Positions 38,608 to 52,100 of a stretch of DNA of 64,000 nt are shown here, piece after piece. A model generated the notes under the pieces. That model did no database searches. It had not been told where the DNA came from and was given only the letters and a program-made list of their open reading frames with translations. Each line of letters opens with the position of its first letter. The first letter of the stretch is position 1. The DNA lies in contig JBHGNT010000046.1 of NCBI GenBank assembly GCA_043228905.1, forward strand, positions 62,001-126,000, read 5' to 3'. This stretch comes from Azolla caroliniana (lineage: Eukaryota > Polypodiophyta). A program made the translations under genes and the position numbers.

Positions 38608-40921
38608 AATTCCATATCATAGCTAGCGTTGATAGCTTCGATTCGCATGTTTGAACACAAAAATCCGATATCACACGAGCCAGGTATGAACATTTTAATT
38701 TACTCAAGAGCTCCTCTCAACTCACTCGTCAAATTTGGTAATTTCGTCATGGTTCTCGACCTGAGTTTCATAATCTTGATTTTTTAATTCCATATCATAG
38801 CTAGCGATGTTAGCTGCGATTCGCATGTTTGACCACAAAAATCCGATATCACACGAGCCACGTATGAACATTTTAATTTTCCTACTAGCTCTTCCCAACT
38901 CACTCCTCAAATTTGCTAATCTCGTCATGTCTCTCGACCTGAGTTTCAAAATATTGATTTTTTAATTGCATATTATAGCTAGCGCTGTCAGCTTCGATAC
39001 GCATGTTTGAACACAAAAATCCGATATCACACGAGCAAGGTATGAACATTTTGTTTTACTCAAGGGCTCCTCTCAACTCCCTCCTCATGTTTGGTAATTT
39101 CGTCATGTCTCTCGACCTGAGTTTCAAAATCTTGATTTTTTAATTCCATATCATAGCTAGCGTTGTTAGCTTCGATTCGCATGTTTGAACACAAAAATCC
39201 GATATTACACGAGCCAGGTATGAACATTGTATTTTACTCAAGGGCTCCTCTGAACTCCCTCCTAAAATTTGGTAATTTCATCATGTCTTTCGACCTGAGT
39301 TTCAAAATCTCGATTTTTTAATTCCATATCATAGCTAGTGTTGTTAGCTTCGATTCGCATGTTTGAGCACAAAAATCCGATATCACACGAGCCACGTATG
39401 AACATTTTATTTTACCTCCAAGCTATTCTCAACTCACTCGTCAAATTTGGTAATTTCGTCATGTCTCTCCACCTGAGTTTCAAAATCTTGATTTTTTAAT
39501 TCCATATCATAGCTAGCGCTGTTAGCTTCGATTCGCATGTTTGAACACAAAAATCCGATATCACACGAGCAAGGAATGAACATTTTCATTTACTCAAGGG
39601 CTCCTCTCAACTCACTCCTCAAATTTGGTAATTTCGTCATGTCTCTCGACCTGAGTTTCAAAATCTTGATTTTTTAATGCCATATCATAGCTAGCGTTGT
39701 TAGCTTCGATTCGCATGTTTGAACACAAACATCCGATATCACACGAGCAAGGAATGAACATTTTAATTTACTCAAGGGCTCCTCTCAACTCCCTCCTAAA
39801 ATTTGGTAATTTCATCATGTCTTTCGACCTGAGTTTCAAAATCTCGATTTTTTAATTCCATAGCATAGCTAGTGCTGTTAGCTTCGATTCGCATGTTTGA
39901 ACACAAACATCCGATATCACACGAGCAAGGAATGAACATTTTAATTTACTCAAGGGCTCCTCTCAACTCACTCCTCAAATTTGGTAATTTCATCATGTCT
40001 CTCGACCTGAGTTTCAAAATCTTGATTTTTTAATTCCATATCATAGCTAGCGTTGTTAGCTTCGATTCGCATGTTTGAGCACAAAAATTCGATATCACAC
40101 TCGCCAGGTATGAACATTTTAATTTACTCAAGGCCTCCTCTCAACTAACTCCTCAAATTTGGTAATTTCGTCATGTCTCTCGACCTGAGTTTCAAAATCT
40201 TGATTTTTTAATTCCATATCATAGCTAGCGTTGTTAGCTTCGATTCGCATGTTTGAACACAAAAATCCGATATCACACGAGCTAGGTATGAACATTTTAA
40301 TTTACTCAAGGGCTCCTCTCAACTCACTCCTCAAATATGGTAATTTCGTCATGTCTCTCGACCTGAGTTTCAAAATCTTGATTTTTTATTTCTATATCAT
40401 AGCTAGCGTTGTTAGCTTCGATTCGCATGTTTGAACACAAAAATGCGATATAACACGAGCCAGGTATGAACATTTTAATTTACCTCCAAGCTATTCTCAA
40501 CTGTCTCCTCAAATTTGCTAATTTCATCATGTCTCTCGACCTGAGTTTCAAAATCTTGATTTTTTAATTCTATATCATAGCTAGCGTTGTTAGCTTCGAT
40601 TCGCATGTTTGAACACAAAAATTCGATATCACACTCGCCAGGTATGAACATTTTAATTTACTCAAGGGCTCCTCTCAACTCACTCCTCAAATTTGGTAAT
40701 TTCGTCATGTCTCTCGACCTGAGTTTCAAAATCTTGATTTTTTAATTCGATATCATAGCTAGCGTTGTTAGCTTCGATTCGCATGTTTGAACACAAAAAT
40801 CCGATAGCACAATAGCCAGGTATGAACATTTTAATTTACTCAAGGGCTCCTCTCAACTCACTCCTGAAATTTGGTAATTTCATCATGTCTCTTGAGTTGA
40901 GTTTCAAAATCTTGATTTTTT
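38608..40921 (+). repeat. Block D, 13-monomer block, copy 1
   Basis: 13 monomers (2314 bp) recur at 46440-48755 at offset 7832 (44 x 178), rising to 7834 after the 2-bp insertion in the second copy. The order is a TTGATAGC monomer, TAGCGATG with GCTGCG/GACCAC, c1 with AAAATATTG, c2, c3, GCGCTG/TTTTCATT, AATGCC, TAGCATAG, CAAGGCCTCC, GAGCTAGG/AAATATGG, AATGCGATATAAC, ATTCG, and CCGATAGCAC. It contains the earliest run of the monomer series that dominates block E. Confidence 0.92.
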
Positions 40922-43900
40922 AATTCCATATCATAGCTAGCGCTGTTAGCTTCGATTCGCATGTTTGAACACAAAAATCCGATATCACACGAGCAAGGAA
41001 TGAACATTTTAATTTACTCAAGGGCTCCTCTCAACTCACTCCTCAAATTTGGTAATTTCGTCATGTCTCTCGACCTGAGTTTCAAAATCTTGATTTTTTA
41101 ATGCCATATCATAGCTAGCGTTGTTAGCTTCGATTCGCATGTTTGAACACAAACATCCGATATCACACGAGCAAGGAATGAACATTTTAATTTACTCAAG
41201 GGCTCCTCTCAACTCCCTCCTAAAATTTGGTAATTTCATCATGTCCTTCGACCTGAGTTTCAAAATCTCGATTTTTTAATTCCATAGCATAGCTAGTGCT
41301 GTTAGCTTCGATTCGCATGTTTGAACACAAACATCCGATATCACACGAGCAAGGAATGAACATTTTAATTTACTCAAGGGCTCCTCTCAACTCACTCCTC
41401 AAATTTGGTAATTTCATCATGTCTCTCGACCTGAGTTTCAAAATCTTGATTTTTTAATTCTATATCATAGCTAGCGTTGTTAGCTTCGATTCGAATGTTT
41501 GAACACAAAAATCCGATATCACACGAGCCAGGTATGAACATTTTAATTTACTCAAGGGCTCTTCTCAACTCACTCCTCAAATTTGGTAATTTCGTCATGT
41601 CTCTCGACTTGAGTTTCAAAATCTTGATTTTTTAATTGCATATCATAGCTAGCGTTGTTAGCTTCGATTCGCATGTTTGAACACAAAAATCCGATATCAC
41701 ACGAGCCAGGTATGAACATTTTAATTTACTCAAGGGCTCCTCTCAACTCACTCGTCAAATTTGGTAATTTCGTCATGTCTCTCGACCTGAGTTTCATAAT
41801 CTCGATTTTTTAATTCCATATCATAGCTAGCGATGTTAGCTTCGATTCGCATGTTTGAACACAAAAATCCGATATCACACGAGCCAGGTATGAACATTTT
41901 CATTTACCTCCAAGCTATTCTCAACTTACTCCTCAAACTTCCTAATTTCATCATGTCTCTCGACCTGAGTTTCAAAAACTTGATTTTTTAATTCTATATC
42001 ATAGCTAGCGTTGTTAGCTTCGATTCGCATGTTTGAACACAAAAATCCGATATCACACGAGCCAGGTATGAACATTTTAATTTACTCAAGGGCTCCTCTC
42101 AACTCCCTCCTCAAATTTGGTAATTTCTTCATGTCTCTCGACCTGAGTTTCAAAATCCTTATTTTGTAAATCCATATCATAGCTAGCGTTGTTAGCTTCG
42201 ATTCGCATGTTTGAACTCAAAAATCCGATATCACACGACCCAGGTATGAACATTTTAATTTACTCAAGGGCTCTTCCCAACTCACTCCTCAAATTTGGTA
42301 ATTTCGTCATGTCTCTCGACCTGAGTTTCAAAATCTTGGTTTTTTAATGCCATATCATAGCTAGCGTTGTTAGCTTCGATTCGCATGTTTGAACACAAAC
42401 ATCCGATATCACACGAGCAAGGAATGAACATTTTAATTTACTCAAGGGCTCCTCTCAACTGCCTCCTAAAATTTGGTAATTTCATCATGTCTTTCGACCT
42501 GAGTTTCAAAATCTCGATTTTTTAATTCCATAGCATAGCTAGTGCTGTTAGCTTCGATTCGCATGTTTGAACACAAACATCCGATATCACACGAGCAAGG
42601 AATGAACATTTTAATTTACTCAAGGGCTCCTCTCAACTCACTCCTCAAATTTGGTAATTTCGTCATGTCTCTCGACCTGAGTTTCAAAATCTTGATTTTT
42701 TAATTCTATATCATAGCTAGCGTTGTTAGCTTCGATTCGCATGTTTGAACACAAAAATCCGATATGACACTCGCGAGGTATGAACATTTTAATTTTCCTA
42801 CTAGCTCTTCCCAACTCACTCCTCAAATTTGGTAATTTCGTCATGTCTCTCGACTTGAGTTTCAAAATCTTGATTTTTTAATTGCATATCATAGCTAGGG
42901 TTGTTAGCTTCGATTCGCATGTTTGAACACAAAAATCCGATATCACACGAGCCAGGTATGAACATTTTAATTTACTCAAGGGCTCCTCTCAACTCACTCG
43001 TCAAATTTGGTAATTTCGTCATGTCTCTCGACCTGAGTTTCATAATCTCGATTTTTTAATTCCATATCATAGCTAGCGATGTTAGCTTCGATTCGCATGT
43101 TTGAACACAAAAATCCGATATCACACGAGCCAGGTATGAACATTTTCATTTACCTCCAAGCTATTCTCAACTTACTCCTCAAACTTGCTAATTTCATCAT
43201 GTCTCTTAACCTGAGTTTCAAAAACTTGATTTTTTAATTCTATATCATAACTAGCGTTGTTAGCTTCGATTCGCATGTTTGAACACAAAAATCCGATATC
43301 ACACGAGCCAGGTATGAACATTTTAATTTACTCAAGGGCTCCTCTCAACTCACTCCTCAAATTTGGTAATTTCTTCATGTCTCTCGACCTGAGTTTCAAA
43401 ATCTCGATTTTTTAATTCCATAGCATAGCTAGTGTTGTTAGCTTCGATTCGCATGTTTGAGCACAGAAATCCGATATCACACGAGCCACGTATGAAAATT
43501 TTAATTTACTCAAGGGCTCCTCTCAACTCACTACTGAAATTTGGTAATTTCATCATGTCTCTCGACCGGAGTTTCAAAATCTTGATTTTTTAATTCGATA
43601 TCATAGCTAGCGTTGTTAGCTTCGATTCGCATGTTTGAACACAAAAATCCGATATCACACTCGCCAGGTATGAACATTTTAATTTACCTACTAACTCTTC
43701 CCAACTCACTCCTCAAATTTGGTAATTTCGTCATGTCTCTCGACCTGAGTTTCAAAATCTTGATTTTTTAATTCCATATCATAGCTAGCGTTGTTAGCTT
43801 CGATTCGCATTTTTGAGCACAAAAATTCGATATCACACTCGCCAGGTATGAACATTTTAATTTACTCAAGGCCTCCTCTCAACTCCCTCCTCATGTTTGG

Positions 43901-46439
43901 TAATTTCGTCATGTCTCTCGACCTGAGTTTCAAAATCTTGATTTTTTAATTCCATATCATAGCTAGCGTTGTTAGCTTCGATTCGCATGTTTGAACACAA
44001 AAATTCGATATCACACTCGCCAGGTATGAACATTTTAATTTACTCAAGGGCTCCTCTCAACTCACTCCTCAAATTTGGTAATTTCGTCATGTCTCTCGAC
44101 CTGAGTTTCAAAATCTTGATTTTTTAATTCGATATCATAGCTAGCGTTTTTAGCTTCGATTCGCATGTTTGAACACAAAAATCCGATAGCACACGAGCCA
44201 GGTATGAACATTTTAATTTACTCAAGGGCTCCTCTCAACTCACTCCTGAAATTTGGTTATTTCATCATGTCTCTCGACCTGAGTTTCAAAATCTTGATTT
44301 TTTAATTCCATATCATAGCTAGCGTTGTTAGCTTCGATTCGCATGTTTGAACACAAAAATCCGATATTACACGAGCCAGGTATGAACATTGTATTTTACT
44401 CAAGGGCTCCTCTCAACTCCCTGCTAAAATTTGGTAATTTCATCATGTCTTTCGACCTGAGTTTCAAAATCTCGTTTTTTTAATTCCATAGCATAGCTAG
44501 TGTTGTTAGCTTCGATTCGCATGTTTGAGCACAAAAATCCGATATCACACGAGCCACGTATGAACATTTTAATTTACCTCCAAGCTATTCTCAACTGACT
44601 CCTCAAATTTGCTAATTTCGTCATGGCTGTCGACCTGAGTTTCAAAATCTTGATTTTTTAATTCCATATCATAGCTAGCGTTGTTAGCTTCGATTCGCAT
44701 GTTTGAGCACTAAAATTCGATATCACACTCGCCAGGTATGAACATTTTAATTTACTCAAGGGCTCCTCTCAACTCACTCCTCAAATTTGGTAATTTCGTC
44801 ATGTCTCTCGACCTGAGTTTCAAAATCTTGATTTTTTAATTCGATATCATAGCTAGCGTTGATAGCTTCGATTCGCATGTTTGAACACAAAAATCCGATA
44901 GCACACGAGCCAGGTATGAACATTTTAATTTACTCAAGGGCTCCTCTCAACTCACTCGTCAAATTTGGTAATTTCGTCATGGTTCTCGACCTGAGTTTCA
45001 TAATCTTGATTTTTTAATTCCATATCATAGCTAGCGATGTTAGCTTCGATTCGCATGTTTGAACACAAAAATCCGATATCACACGAGCCAGGTATGAACA
45101 TTTTCATTTACCTCCAAGCTATTCTCAACTTACTCCTCAAATTTGCTAATTTCATCATGTCTCTCGACCTGAGTTTCAAAATCTTGATTTTTTAATGCCA
45201 TATCATAGCTAGCGTTGTTAGCTTCGATTCGCATGTTTGAGGACCAAAATTCGATATCACACGAGCCAGGTATGAACATTTTAATTTACTCAAGGGCTCC
45301 TCTCAACTCACTCCTCAAATTTGGTAATTTCATCATATCTCTCGACCTGAGTTTCAAAATCTTGATTTTTTAATTCCATATCATAGCTAGCGTTGTTAGC
45401 TTCGATTCGCATGTTTGAACACAAAAAACCGATATCACACGAGCCACGTATGAACATTTTAGTTTTCCTACTAGCTCTTCCCAACTCACTCCTCAAATTT
45501 GCTAATTTCGTCATGTCTCTCGACCTGAGTTTCAAAATCTTGATTTTTTAATTGCATATTATAGCTAGCGCTGTCAGCTTCGATACGCATGTTTGAACAC
45601 AAAAATCCGATATCACACGAGCAAGGTATGAACATTTTGTTTTACTCAAGGGCTCCTCTCAACTCCCTCCTCATGTTTGGTAATTTCGTCATGTCTCTCG
45701 ACCTGAGTTTCAAAATCTTGATTTTTTAATTCCATATCATAGCTAGCGTTGTTAGCTTCGATTCGCATGTTTGAACACAAAAATCAGATATTACACGAGC
45801 CAGGTATGAACATTGTATTTTACTCAAGGGCTCCTCTGAACTCCCTCCTAAAATTTGGTAATTTCATCATGTCTTTCGACCTGAGTTTCAAAATCTCGAT
45901 TATTTAATTCCATATCATAGCTAGTGTTGTTAGCTTCGATTCACATGTTTGAGCACAAAATTCCGATATCACACGAGCCACGTATGAACATTTTATTTTA
46001 CCTCCAAGCTATTCTCAACTCACTCGTCAAATTTGGTAATTTCGTCATGTCTCTCGACCTGAGTTTCAAAATCTTGATTTTTTAATTCCATATCATAGCT
46101 AGCACTGTTAGCTTCGATTCGCATGTTTGAACACAAAAATCCGATATCACACGAGCAAGGTATGAACATTTTGTTTTACTCAAGGGCTCTTCTCAACTCC
46201 CTCCTCATGTTTGGTAATTTCGTCATGTCTCTCGACCTGAGTTTCAAAATCTTGATTTTTTAATTCCATATCATAGCTAGCGTTGTTAGCTTCGATTCGC
46301 ATGTTTGAGCACAAAAATTCGATATCACACTCGCCAGGTATAAACATTTTAATTTACTCAAGGCCTCCTCTCAACTAACTCCTCAAATTTGGTAATTTCG
46401 TCATGTCTCTCGACCTGAGTTTCAAAATCTTGATTTTTT
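40922..46439 (+). repeat. Block D, mosaic of 31 monomers
   Basis: The 178-bp phase is exact but no simple HOR is visible. Types found elsewhere are interleaved. There is a repeated pattern at 41634-42167 and 42880-43413 (GAGCCAGG, TAGCGATG with CATAATCTCG, then ACTTGATTTTT). A CGATATGACACTCGCGAGG monomer at 42702 is the type that heads block E units. Left-type monomers lie at 43414-43947. A full c1-c5 cassette lies at 45550-46439. Private changes include TCGAATG (about 41491), GTCATGGCTGTCG (about 44621), GAGGACCAAA (about 45238) and AAAAAACCG (about 45424). Confidence 0.85.
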
Positions 46440-48755
46440 AATTCCATATCATAGCTAGCGTTGATAGCTTCGATTCGCATGTTTGAACACAAAAATCCGA
46501 TATCACACGAGCCAGGTATGAACATTTTAATTTACTCAAGGGCTCCTCTCAACTCACTCGTCAAATTTGGTAATTTCGTCATGGTTCTCGACCTGAGTTT
46601 CATAATCTTGATTTTTTAATTCCATATCATAGCTAGCGATGTTAGCTGCGATTCGCATGTTTGACCACAAAAATCCGATATCACACGAGCCACGTATGAA
46701 CATTTTAATTTTCCTACTAGCTCTTCCCAACTCACTCCTCAAATTTGCTAATCTCGTCATGTCTCTCGACCTGAGTTTCAAAATATTGATTTTTTAATTG
46801 CATATTATAGCTAGCGCTGTCAGCTTCGATACGCATGTTTGAACACAAAAATCCGATATCACACGAGCAAGGTATGAACATTTTGTTTTACTCAAGGGCT
46901 CCTCTCAACTCCCTCCTCATGTTTGGTAATTTCGTCATGTCTCTCGACCTGAGTTTTTCAAAATCTTGATTTTTTAATGCCATATCATAGCTAGCGTTGT
47001 TAGCTTCGATTCGCATGTTTGAACACAAAAATCCGATATTACACGAGCCAGGTATGAACATTGTATTTTACTCAAGGGCTCCTCTGAACTCCCTCCTAAA
47101 ATTTGGAAATTTCATCATGTCTTTCGACCTGAGTTTCAAAATCTCGATTTTTTAATTCCATATCATAGCTAGTGTTGTTAGCTTCGATTCGCATGTTTGA
47201 GCACAAAAATCCGATATCACACGAGCCACGTATGAACATTTTATTTTACCTCCAAGCTATTCTCAACTCACTCGTCAAATTTGGTAATTTCGTCATGTCT
47301 CTCCACCTGAGTTTCAAAATCTTGATTTTTTAATTCCATATCATAGCTAGCGCTGTTAGCTTCGATTCGCATGTTTGAACACAAAAATCCGATATCACAC
47401 GAGCAAGGAATGAACATTTTCATTTACTCAAGGGCTCCTCTCAACTCACTCCTCAAATTTGGTAATTTCGTCATGTCTCTCGACCTGAGTTTCAAAATCT
47501 TGATTTTTTAATGCCATATCATAGCTAGCGTTGTTAGCTTCGATTCGCATGTTTGAACACAAACATCCGATATCACACGAGCAAGGAATGAACATTTTAA
47601 TTTACTCAAGGGCTCCTCTCAACTCCCTCCTAAAATTTGGTAATTTCATCATGTCTTTCGACCTGAGTTTCAAAATCTCGATTTTTTAATTCCATAGCAT
47701 AGCTAGTGCTGTTAGCTTCGATTCGCATGTTTGAACACAAACATCCGATATCACACGAGCAAGGAATGAACATTTTAATTTACTCAAGGGCTCCTCTCAA
47801 CTCACTCCTCAAATTTGGTAATTTCATCATGTCTCTCGACCTGAGTTTCAAAATCTTGATTTTTTAATTCCATATCATAGCTAGCGTTGTTAGCTTCGAT
47901 TCGCATGTTTGAGCACAAAAATTCGATATCACACTCGCCAGGTATGAACATTTTAATTTACTCAAGGCCTCGTCTCAACTAACTCCTCAAATTTGGTAAT
48001 TTCGTCATGTCTCTCGACCTGAGTTTCAAAATCTTGATTTTTTAATTCCATATCATAGCTAGCGTTGTTAGCTTCGATTCGCATGTTTGAACACAAAAAT
48101 CCGATATCACACGAGCTAGGTATGAACATTTTAATTTACTCAAGGGCTCCTCTCAACTCACTCCTCAAATATGGTAATTTCGTCATGTCTCTCGACCTGA
48201 GTTTCAAAATCTTGATTTTTTATTTCGATATCATAGCTAGCGTTGTTAGCTTCGATTCGCATGTTTGAACACAAAAATGCGATATAACACGAGCCAGGTA
48301 TGAACATTTTAATTTACCTCCAAGCTATTCTCAACTGTCTCCTCAAATTTGCTAATTTCATCATGTCTCTCGACCTGAGTTTCAAAATCTTAATTTTTTA
48401 ATTCTATATCATAGCTAGGGTTGTTATCTTCGATTCGCATGTTTGAACACAAAAATTCGATATCACACTCGCCAGGTATGAACATTTTAATTTACTCAAG
48501 GGCTCCTCTCAACTCACTCCTCAAATTTGGTAATTTCGTCATGTCTCTCGACCTGAGTTTCAAAATCTTGATTTTTTAATTCGATATCATAGCTAGCGTT
48601 GTTAGCTTCGATTCGCATGTTTGAACACAAAAATCCGATAGCACACGAGCCAGGTATGAACATTTTTATTTACTCAAGGGCTCCTCTCAACTCACTCCTG
48701 AAATTTGGTAATTTCATCATGTCTCTCGACTTGAGTTTCAAAATCTTGATTTTTT
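46440..48755 (+). repeat. Block D/E, 13-monomer block, copy 2
   Basis: This is the second copy of 38608-40921. It differs by the 2-bp insertion near 46954-46958, AATGCC instead of AATTCC at 46976, TTTGGAAATTTC (about 47103), CCTCGTCTC (about 47969), TATTTCGATATC (48222) and TAGGGTTGTTATC (about 48416). It overlaps the start of the first block E unit because it contains that unit's monomers 1-11. Confidence 0.9.
46796..46975 (+). repeat. 180-bp monomer with a 2-bp insertion
   Basis: This c1-type monomer reads GACCTGAGTTTTTCAAAATC where all others have GAGTTTCAAAATC. Two extra T lie within 46954-46958. It is the only net departure from 178-bp spacing between 9238 and 63886. Its counterpart at 38964-39141 lacks the insertion, so the change arose after the block duplication or is a sequencing error. 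Confidence 0.9.
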
Positions 48756-49111
48756 AATTCCATATCATAGCTAGTGCTGTTAGCTTCGATTCGCATGTTT
48801 GAACACAAACATCCGATATCACACGAGCAAGGAATGAACATTTTAATTTACTCAAGGGCTCCTCTCAACTCACTCCTCAAATTTGGTAATTTCATCATGT
48901 CTCTCGACTTGAGTTTCAAAATCTTGATTTTTTAATTCCATATCATAGCTAGTGCTGTTAGCTTCGATTCGCATGTTTGAACACAAACATCCGATATAAC
49001 ACGAGCAAGGAATGAACATTTTAATTTACTCAAGGGCTCCTCTCAACTCCCTCCTAAAATTTGGTAATTTCATCATGTCCCTCTACCTGAGTTTCAAAAT
49101 CTTGATTTTTT
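46796..49111 (+). repeat. Block E, 13-monomer version of the HOR
   Basis: A c1-type monomer is followed by the monomers called m2-m8 and m18-m22 in the 22-mer below (12 x 178 + 180 = 2316 bp). Relative to the 22-mer it lacks m9-m17. The m8 monomer (48044, GAGCTAGG/AAATATGG) leads directly into the TATTTCGATATC/AATGCGATATAAC monomer. Confidence 0.88.
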
Positions 49112-52100
49112 AATTCTATATCATAGCTAGCGTTGTTAGCTTCGATTCGCATGTTTGAACACAAAAATCCGATATGACACTCGCGAGGTATGAACATTTT
49201 AATTTTCCTACTAGCTCTTCCCAACTCACTCCTCAAATTTGGTAATTTCGTCATGCCTCTCGACCTGAGTTTCAAAATCTTGATTTTTTAATTCCATATC
49301 ATAGCTAGCGTTGTTAGCTTCGATTCGCATGTTTGAACACAAAAATCCGATATTACACGAGCCAGGTATGAACATTGTATTTTACTCAAGGGCTCCTCTG
49401 AACTCCCTCCTAAAATTTGGTAATTTCATCATGTCTTTCGACCTGAGTTTCAAAATCTCGATTTTTTAATTCCATATCATAGCTAGTGTTGTTAGCTTCG
49501 ATTCGCATGTTTGAGCACAAAAATCCGATATCACACGAGCCACGTATGAACATTTTATTTTACCTCCAAGCTATTCTCAACTCACTCGTCAAATTTGGTA
49601 ATTTCGTCATGTCTCTCGACCTGAGTTTCAAAATCTTGATTTTTTAATTCCATATCATAGCTAGCGCTGTTAGCTTCGATTCGCATGTTTGAACACAAAA
49701 ATCCGATATCACACGAGCAAGGAATGAACATTTTCATTTACTCAAGGGCTCCTCTCAACTCACTCCTCAAATTTGGTAATTTCGTCATGTCTCTCGACCT
49801 GAGTTTCAAAATCTTGATTTTTTAATGCCATATCATAGCTAGCGTTGTTAGCTTCGATTCGCATGTTTGAACACAAACATCCGATATCACACGAGCAAGG
49901 AATGAACATTTTAATTTACTCAAGGGCTCCTCTCAACTCCCTCCTAAAATTTGGTAATTTCATCATGTCTTTCGACCTGAGTTTCAAAATCTCGATTTTT
50001 TAATTCCATAGCATAGCTAGTGCTGTTAGCTTCGATACGCATGTTTGAACACAAACATCCGATATCACACGAGCAAGGAATGAACATTTTAATTTACTCA
50101 AGGGCTCCTCTCAACTCACTCCTCAAATTTGGTAATTTCATCATGTCTCTCGACCTGAGTTTCAAAATCTTGATTTTTTAATTCCATATCATAGCTAGCG
50201 TTGTTAGCTTCGATTCGCATGTTTGAGCACAAAAATTCGATATCACACTCGCCAGGTATGAACATTTTAATTTACTCAAGGCCTCCTCTCAACTAACTCC
50301 TCAAATTTGGTAATTTCGTCATGTCTCTCGACCTGAGTTTCAAAATCTTGATTTTTTAATTCCATATCATAGCTAGCGTTGTTAGCTTCGATTCGCATGT
50401 TTGAACACAAAAATCCGATATCACACGAGCTAGGTATGAACATTTTAATTTACTCAAGGGCTCCTCTCAACTCACTCCTCAAATATGGTAATTTCGTCAT
50501 GTCTCTCGACCTGAGTTTCAAAATCTTGATTTTTTATGTCTATATCATAGCTAGCGTTGTTAGCTTCGATTCGCATGTTTGAACACAAAAATGCGATATA
50601 ACACGAGCCAGGTATGAACATTTTAATTTACCTCCAAGCTATTCTCAACTGTCTCCTCAAATTTGCTAATTTCATCATGTCTCTCGACCTGAGTTTCAAA
50701 ATCTTGATTTTTTAATTCTATATCATAGCTAGCGTTGTTAGCTTCGATTCGCATGTTTGAACACAAAAATTCGATATCACACTCGCCAGGTATGAACATT
50801 TTAATTTACTCAAGGGCTCCTCTCAACTCACTCCTCAAATTTGGTAATTTCGTCATGTCTCTCGACCTGAGTTTCAAAATCTTGATTTTTTAATTCGATA
50901 TCATAGCTAGCGTTGTTAGCTTCGATTCGCATGTTTGAACACAAAAATCCGATAGCACACTAGCCAGGTATGAACATTTTAATTTACTCAAGGGCTCCTC
51001 TCAACTCACTCCTGAAATTTGGTAATTTCATCATGTCTCTTGACTTGAGTTTCAAAATCTTGATTTTTTAATTCCATATCATAGCTAGTGCTGTTAGCTT
51101 CGATTCGCATGTTTGAACACAAACATCCGATATCACACGAGCAAGGAATGAACATTTTAATTTACTCAAGGGCTCTTCTCAACTCACTCCTCAAATTTGG
51201 TAATTTCATCATGTCTCTCGACTTGAGTTTCAAAATCTTGATTTTTTAATTCCATATCATAGCTAGCGCTGTTAGCTTCGATTCGCATGTTTGAACACAA
51301 AAATCCGATATCACACGAGCAAGGAATGAACATTTTCATTTACTCAAGGGCTCCTCTCAACTCACTCCTCAAATTTGGTAATTTCGTCATGTCTCTCGAC
51401 CTGAGTTTCAAAATCTTGATTTTTTAATGCCATATCATAGCTAGCGTTGTTAGCTTCGATTCGCATGTTTGAACACAAACATCCGATATCACACGAGCAA
51501 GGAATGAACATTTTAATTTACTCAAGGGCTCCTCTCAACTCCCTCCTAAAATTTGGTAATTTCATCATGTCTTTCGACCTGAGTTTCAAAATCTCGATTT
51601 TTTAATTCCATAGCATAGCTAGTGCTGTTAGCTTCGATTCGCATGTTTGAACACAAACATCCGATATCACACGAGCAAGGAATGAACATTTTAATTTACT
51701 CAAGGGCTCCTCTCAACTCACTCCTCAAATTTGGTAATTTCATCATGTCTCTCGACCTGAGTTTCAAAATCTTGATTTTTTAATTCCATATCATAGCTAG
51801 CGTTGTTAGCTTCGATTCGCATGTTTGAGCACAAAAATTCGATATCACACTCGCCAGGTATGAACATTTTAATTTACTCAAGGCCTCCTCTCAACTAACT
51901 CCTCAAATTTGGTAATTTCGTCATGTCTCTCGACCTGAGTTTCAAAATCTTGATTTTTTAATTCCATATCATAGCTAGCGTTGTTAGCTTCGATTCGCAT
52001 GTTTGAACACAAAAATCCGATAGCACACTAGCCAGGTATGAACATTTTAATTTACTCAAGGGCTCCTTTCAACTCACTCCTCAAATATGGTAATTTCGTC

